Below the pieces are notes generated by a model. It worked only from the letters and a program-made list of their open reading frames with translations, was not told the origin of the DNA and did no database searches. From B1 sp044370475 (GTDB lineage Bacteria; Bacteroidota; Bacteroidia; UKL13-3), in NCBI GenBank assembly GCA_044370475.1, contig JBILVK010000001.1, forward strand, positions 1 to 64,000: a stretch of DNA of 64,000 nt, given 5' to 3'. Below, piece after piece: positions 59,679-64,000 of this stretch; positions within the stretch are counted from its first letter, which is position 1, and every line of letters begins with the position of its first letter. A program made the translations under genes and the position numbers.

Positions 59679-61520
59679 ATGTGTGGAATAGTTGCTTATA
59701 TCGGTCATAGAGATGCGTGCCCGATCATTTTAAAAGGTTTAAAACGCTTAGAATATCGTGGTTACGATAGCGCAGGCGTTGCGTTGCTTGATGGTAATAA
59801 GGAGATGAAAGTCTACAAGAAAACCGGAAAGGTGAGTGACCTAGAAAAAGAAATTGGAGATAGAGATACCTCTGCATTTACAGGAATGGGACACACGCGT
59901 TGGGCAACCCACGGCGAACCAAATGATAGAAATGCACACCCGCATTTATCTGGAGATGGACAGTTTGCAATTATCCATAATGGAATCATTGAGAATTATT
60001 CTTCTTTAAAAGAAATGCTCATTGGTAGAGGTCATCAATTTAAGAGCGAAACCGATACCGAAGTTCTGATTCATCTTATCGAAGAAGTTTATAAAAATAA
60101 TTCGGTAAAATTTGAAGAAGCTGTTCGTATGGCATTAACCCAAGTGGTTGGAGCCTATGCAATCGTTATCCTTTCAAAAAATGACCCTAACTACCTTATT
60201 GGAGCCAAAAAAGGTAGTCCAATGGTAATTGGTATTGGAGAAAATGAACACTTCATTGCAAGTGATGCAACACCTATAGTTGAATATACCCGCAATGTGG
60301 TTTACATACAAGATGGAGAAATTGCCATTATTGAAGGCAGCAACCTTACCATCAAAACCATTGATAATTCTATTAAAACTCCCTATATCCAAGAAATTGA
60401 ATTCAACCTCGAGAACATCGAAAAAGGTGGATACGAGCATTTCATGTTGAAGGAGATTTTTGAACAACCAAGGAGTATCATGGATTCTTTTAGAGGAAGA
60501 ATTCACCTGCCAGATGCAAGAATTACCATGGCTGGTATTGATATGTTTGAGGACAAAATCAAAAACCTAGATAGAATCGTAATTATTGGATGCGGAACTT
60601 CTTGGCATGCAGGTTTAGTTGGAGAATATTTGTTCGAAGACATTGCCCGTATTCCTTGTGAAGTTGAATATGCATCAGAATTTAGATACCGTAATCCAGT
60701 TGTAAGAGAAAGTGATTTTGTTATTGCTATTTCGCAATCAGGAGAAACCGCAGATACTTTAGCAGCACTAGAATTAGCTAAGAAAAAAGGTGCAACCATT
60801 TTTGGAATTTGTAATGTAGTTGGTGCTAGTATCCCAAGATTTACGGATGCTGGAGCATACACACATGCGGGTCCAGAAATTGGAGTTGCTTCAACAAAAG
60901 CCTTTACGGCACAAGTAACAGCGCTTATTTTGATGGCCTTATCTATGGCTCAGAAAAAGGGCACCATCACCAGTACCAGACTTCATGAGTTATTAAGTGA
61001 AATTGAAACCATACCTGGAAAAATTGAACAGGTATTAAAAACAGATGCCCAAATTCAAGTTATAGCTGCCGAATTAAAAGATTCTAGAAATGCACTTTAT
61101 CTAGGAAGAGGTTATGGATTTCCTATCGCATTAGAAGGTGCATTAAAATTGAAAGAAATTTCATACATCCATGCAGAAGGATATCCTGCTGCAGAAATGA
61201 AGCATGGTCCTATTGCCTTAATTGATGAAGAAATGCCTGTAATAGTAATTGCTACTCAGCACAGCAATTACGAAAAAGTAATCAGCAATATTCAAGAAGT
61301 AAAAGCAAGAAAAGGAAGAGTAATTGCAATTGCCACAGAAGGTGATACACATGTAAAAACAATGGCCGACCATGTTATTTACATTCCTAATTGTGAAGAG
61401 GCTTTATTGCCTTTAATTGCAACCATTCCATTACAATTACTTTCTTATCACATTGCGGTTTTAAGAGGCTGTAATGTAGACCAACCGCGCAATTTAGCTA
61501 AATCGGTTACGGTAGAATAA
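59679..61520 (+). CDS. glmS: Glucosamine-fructose-6-phosphate aminotransferase (isomerising)
   Basis: This 613-residue enzyme makes glucosamine 6-phosphate from fructose 6-phosphate and glutamine, feeding peptidoglycan and lipid A. It has the glutaminase domain with nucleophile Cys2 (MCGIVAYIG) and GHTRWATHGEP. The isomerase domain has two SIS motifs (IGCGTSWHAGLVGEYLFED; LYLGRGYGFPIALEGALKLK) and ends KSVTVE. Length is normal. No glmS ribozyme is seen; the gap to aroF is only 33 bases. Two terminators follow. Confidence 0.97.
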   Translation: MCGIVAYIGHRDACPIILKGLKRLEYRGYDSAGVALLDGNKEMKVYKKTGKVSDLEKEIGDRDTSAFTGMGHTRWATHGEPNDRNAHPHLSGDGQFAIIHNGIIENYSSLKEMLIGRGHQFKSETDTEVLIHLIEEVYKNNSVKFEEAVRMALTQVVGAYAIVILSKNDPNYLIGAKKGSPMVIGIGENEHFIASDATPIVEYTRNVVYIQDGEIAIIEGSNLTIKTIDNSIKTPYIQEIEFNLENIEKGGYEHFMLKEIFEQPRSIMDSFRGRIHLPDARITMAGIDMFEDKIKNLDRIVIIGCGTSWHAGLVGEYLFEDIARIPCEVEYASEFRYRNPVVRESDFVIAISQSGETADTLAALELAKKKGATIFGICNVVGASIPRFTDAGAYTHAGPEIGVASTKAFTAQVTALILMALSMAQKKGTITSTRLHELLSEIETIPGKIEQVLKTDAQIQVIAAELKDSRNALYLGRGYGFPIALEGALKLKEISYIHAEGYPAAEMKHGPIALIDEEMPVIVIATQHSNYEKVISNIQEVKARKGRVIAIATEGDTHVKTMADHVIYIPNCEEALLPLIATIPLQLLSYHIAVLRGCNVDQPRNLAKSVTVE

Positions 61521-61549
61521 ATACATTCTATCATTAGAATATTCATTAA

Positions 61550-61589
61550 AAAAGTCCACTTACTTATAGGTAAGTGGACTTTTTTTTTG
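61550..61589 (+). terminator. Intrinsic terminator after glmS
   Basis: A 14-base stem (aaaagtccacttac / gtaagtggactttt) with a 6-base loop is followed by a long T run. Confidence 0.92.
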
Positions 61590-61628
61590 CGTTACAAAGT
61601 AAAATAAAAGCGAATAGGTAACCATAAA

Positions 61629-61667
61629 AAAAAGGCTGCTCCTTTATAATAAAAGAGCAGCCTTTTT
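61629..61667 (-). terminator. Intrinsic terminator for the minus-strand small gene
   Basis: A 13-base perfect stem (aaaaaggctgctc / gagcagccttttt) with a 13-base loop and an A run on the left gives a T run on the minus strand, 17 bases after the 61684 stop. Confidence 0.88.
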
Positions 61668-61683
61668 AGAAATAAATATCTAG

Positions 61684-62004
61684 TTAGTTAGAATGAAAAT
61701 CTGCACTGTAAATGCAGTTTAGTGGAATTTTAAGTCCGCTCTTCGTAACCACAAAACCATTATCAATTGATAAGACAGTCGACTCAATTCTGAATAAATT
61801 TTGCGCAGCCTTTACAATAATAGAGGTGCTAAATTTTTCACTTCTCGCCAATGAAATTGCCTTATCTAAATTGGTTCTTCTTACACGAATATCCTCTTCT
61901 CTAATCAAAACATCTTCCGAATCAAATTGGAGTTTTGATATTTCTTCGTTGGTACTTATAGGAATATTCCTAAAGTTCGATAACGTGTATTTATTGCTTT
62001 GCAT
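61684..62004 (-). CDS. Small unknown cytoplasmic protein
   Basis: This 106-residue protein has no signal peptide or membrane segment. It is a charged N-terminal half (EEISKLQFDSEDVLIREED, RVRRTNLDKAISLARSE) followed by a beta-rich end (FRIESTVLSIDNGFVVTKSGLKIP). I do not recognise the family. The composition suggests a small regulatory or binding protein. It has its own terminator. The LruC gene upstream ends 52 bases away on the same strand. Confidence 0.6.
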   Translation of the reverse strand: MQSNKYTLSNFRNIPISTNEEISKLQFDSEDVLIREEDIRVRRTNLDKAISLARSEKFSTSIIVKAAQNLFRIESTVLSIDNGFVVTKSGLKIPLNCIYSADFHSN

Positions 62005-62056
62005 AATAATTTAATTAAGGTACATATGAAGTTCAAATAATACCTCAAATCTACCT

Positions 62057-64000
62057 TTATTTTGAATATAAATACTCAGAATTTCTATAACCTTTTAAGT
62101 CTTTGTACCAATCCGTATAAATTTCTCCTGAACTCTGCGCCCATTGCGCAAAATGTAGATATGCTTGTGTTACATCTGGCCTTTCTTTTAAGCCCAATAA
62201 CGACAATTCAACGCAATAGTCGAATGTTTCTGGAATCACAATTCCCCAAGGCAAATTATTCTTTGTGAGGTAATATTTTCCTTTCTCCAAATTAGTATCA
62301 TCATCTGCATAACCAAATAATGTTTTATCAGCCAATGCAGAGGGCGCCTGACCAGCAATATGGATTTCATAGCCTCTACCTTTTTTAGATTCATTCATCC
62401 AAATAAATGGATCAAAATGTGACACCTCTCCAAATTCTTTCATAGAAACTCCTTTATTTACCATGAAAGAAACCAAATACTCTTTAAAATCAACTTTAGG
62501 TTGTGACATTACAGTATTCCATCCCCCTAATTCCTTTTTACTGTTGTCGAATATTTCAAATACCACATTCTTATGCCCTTCTTCCAACTTTGCACCATCA
62601 AGTTTTTCTATATTACTTGGGTCAAAAGGAAGACCCATGCAAAATGCAATTTGTTGAACACCTCCAGAAGCGCGCAATCTATAAAATCCTTCATATTTAG
62701 CAACTTCATTTTTGCCATTTGTAATCACATTATGTCTAAAATCCATCACCAAATCATTTAAATCATAATCACCTTTACTTGGCCATAAGTCCTCATATGC
62801 CGCAGTAGCTGTTTCCTTTGCATTTGGGTAATAATTATTAAATGCTAAGTTTGGATCAGAAGGATACTCATCAATGTTATCTGCAACGCCATCGCCATCG
62901 GTATCTGTAATAGCAATTGAACCATTCCCATCAGAATTACATGGCCCTTTAGGTACATATAAGTCACATAGTAAGGAAACACCAGCAGAAATAACTCCTG
63001 TATTGGTTTCAATCCCATTTGCATCACAATACTGAATTGCACCATTAATTCTACCTCCACCATTTATGGTTGTGTTATTAGCAACCTTAACCAATGAACT
63101 AGTACCTGTACCAGAAATAATATTATTAATAGTCATATTGTTTGTGGTGAACATAGAACCATTTGACATGTTTAACACCCCACCACCATTAATGGTTGTT
63201 GATTGTAATACCTTAATATAGCTAGTATTAGTTATTGGGTTATTTAACGCAACATTGCCACTTACAATCATCTGACAAGAGTTTGTAAATACCCCACCAC
63301 CATTTTGATTGAAATCTACCCCAACATCGATTTTTCCACTATTTAATAAAGTTTTATTGTTGTTAAGGGTTCCAGTAATAGTCAAAGTTCCTTCATTGGT
63401 TATGATTGAAGAACCATTGATATTTAAACCACCCGCAACATAAATAGTACCATAATTATTTACATTTCCTCCTGGACTAAAATTGCTATTGATACTTGTT
63501 TGATTTCCCCAATTACCCATACTTGAGGTTCCATTCATATTAAAATTACCAATATTAACAACTGCAGTTGAACTAATTAAAATAACAGCGTCATTATTCA
63601 AGGTTAAATTGCTAATGTTTGCATTTCCACAAATCCTAACAGTACCTCTATTCACATTTATACTACCAGTAAAAGCTCCAGTAACACAAACCACTTCTGC
63701 GCTGTTATTTAAATTAATAGTATTATTACCAGTTACTGTAGAAGTACAGCCAGTATTACAATCAGGTGAAGCAGGGGTTGATTTATTTAAGTTCACCTTG
63801 CCCAAACCACCAACGATAATATCATTCTTTGATGCCGCTACAACCACCATTGAACTTGATTTGTCGGGGTTCCTCTTAACAATATACAATTGGTCAATTG
63901 CCCTGGTAAAGGTAAGTACTCTTTCAAACGGGGTGTACATATTTGCACTTCCAGAACAGATTAAATTACCTGACCCAAATGGATTTCCATCATATACTTC
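62057..64000 (-). CDS. LruC domain-containing surface protein (partial; 5' end beyond window)
   Basis: The frame is open from the last base of the window to the stop at 62057, so about 648 residues are visible and the N-terminus is missing. The middle is a repeat-rich beta-helix-like region with N/G/T-rich strands (NNYGTIYVAGGLNINGSSI, NNKTLLNSGKIDVGVDFN). A calcium-binding-type stretch DTDGDGVADNIDEYPSDPN follows, then a LruC domain (AYEDLWPSKGDYDLNDLVMD; FAQWAQSSGEIYTDWY). LruC domains are found in secreted Bacteroidota and Leptospira proteins. No T9SS tail is present; the protein ends with the LruC domain. Confidence 0.85.
   Translation of the reverse strand, partial: EVYDGNPFGSGNLICSGSANMYTPFERVLTFTRAIDQLYIVKRNPDKSSSMVVVAASKNDIIVGGLGKVNLNKSTPASPDCNTGCTSTVTGNNTINLNNSAEVVCVTGAFTGSINVNRGTVRICGNANISNLTLNNDAVILISSTAVVNIGNFNMNGTSSMGNWGNQTSINSNFSPGGNVNNYGTIYVAGGLNINGSSIITNEGTLTITGTLNNNKTLLNSGKIDVGVDFNQNGGGVFTNSCQMIVSGNVALNNPITNTSYIKVLQSTTINGGGVLNMSNGSMFTTNNMTINNIISGTGTSSLVKVANNTTINGGGRINGAIQYCDANGIETNTGVISAGVSLLCDLYVPKGPCNSDGNGSIAITDTDGDGVADNIDEYPSDPNLAFNNYYPNAKETATAAYEDLWPSKGDYDLNDLVMDFRHNVITNGKNEVAKYEGFYRLRASGGVQQIAFCMGLPFDPSNIEKLDGAKLEEGHKNVVFEIFDNSKKELGGWNTVMSQPKVDFKEYLVSFMVNKGVSMKEFGEVSHFDPFIWMNESKKGRGYEIHIAGQAPSALADKTLFGYADDDTNLEKGKYYLTKNNLPWGIVIPETFDYCVELSLLGLKERPDVTQAYLHFAQWAQSSGEIYTDWYKDLKGYRNSEYLYSK

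Noticed and set aside
1..64000. CRISPR arrays, tRNA and rRNA genes, riboswitches, insertion sequences
   Set aside because: I looked in gaps on both strands and saw no spaced direct repeats, cloverleaf-like segments, known riboswitch cores or transposase genes.

Overview
The window looks like a chromosome segment from a low-GC member of the Bacteroidota. Four proteins carry type IX secretion (T9SS) C-terminal signals: three type A 'YPNP' tails and one type B gliding-motility-type tail. Other Bacteroidota signatures are a PID-CTERM-like small protein, DUF4421 and DUF4270 proteins, a LruC-domain protein, and TAnnTTTG -7 promoter boxes. No plasmid, phage structural, transposase, CRISPR, rRNA or tRNA gene was recognised. 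No gene-free stretch exceeds 300 bases.

Region 1 (1-8934) is rearranged. A cassette of T9SS tail, tadA, holin-like membrane protein and coiled/basic small protein occurs twice. Positions 1-469 and 7389-7857 are identical, and the copies then diverge abruptly inside tadA. Copy 1 also carries a YtxH gene, a REP-like inverted-repeat cluster and a frameshifted holin gene. Between the copies lie a PID-CTERM/T9SS pair, a membrane AraC-type regulator that seems cut at its 3' end, a 5' fragment of an MscS gene and a 5'-truncated T9SS gene.

Region 2 (8931-20518) holds an intact large MscS-type channel, superoxide dismutase, a prolyl oligopeptidase lipoprotein, a DUF4421 protein and the rimP-nusA-infB operon. 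That operon has a recognisable promoter and a perfect 12-bp leader hairpin.

Region 3 (20656-32136) contains a probable copper locus (MbnP-like, MbnH/MauG-like diheme protein, secreted YHYH protein), malic enzyme, a small beta-rich protein followed by a TPR-adenylate cyclase, a LOG-family hydrolase, YqeY, a phosphosulfolactate synthase-like enzyme and a TPR protein.

Region 4 (32248-45301) holds an M1 peptidase, a retropepsin fragment, an antiquitin-type aldehyde dehydrogenase, a DUF3108 protein, three carotenoid genes (CruF-like, CrtZ, CrtYcd-like), gcvH, glyQS, recJ, tsaB and a tandem rhodanese.

Region 5 (45376-64000) holds a giant T9SS type B adhesin, a threonine-synthase-like enzyme, SurA-like PPIase, MoxR ATPase, LutB, PanC, a GT5 starch-synthase-like protein, DUF4270 lipoprotein, DAHP synthase, GlmS, a small unknown protein and a LruC-domain protein that runs off the end.

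The least expected signal is a dispersed palindrome family around TTCGGTTYRAACCGAA / TTGGTTCAGACCGAA, with ten sites across about 35 kb both between and inside genes. The MbnP-MbnH-YHYH locus and the rearranged left end are the other main points of interest.
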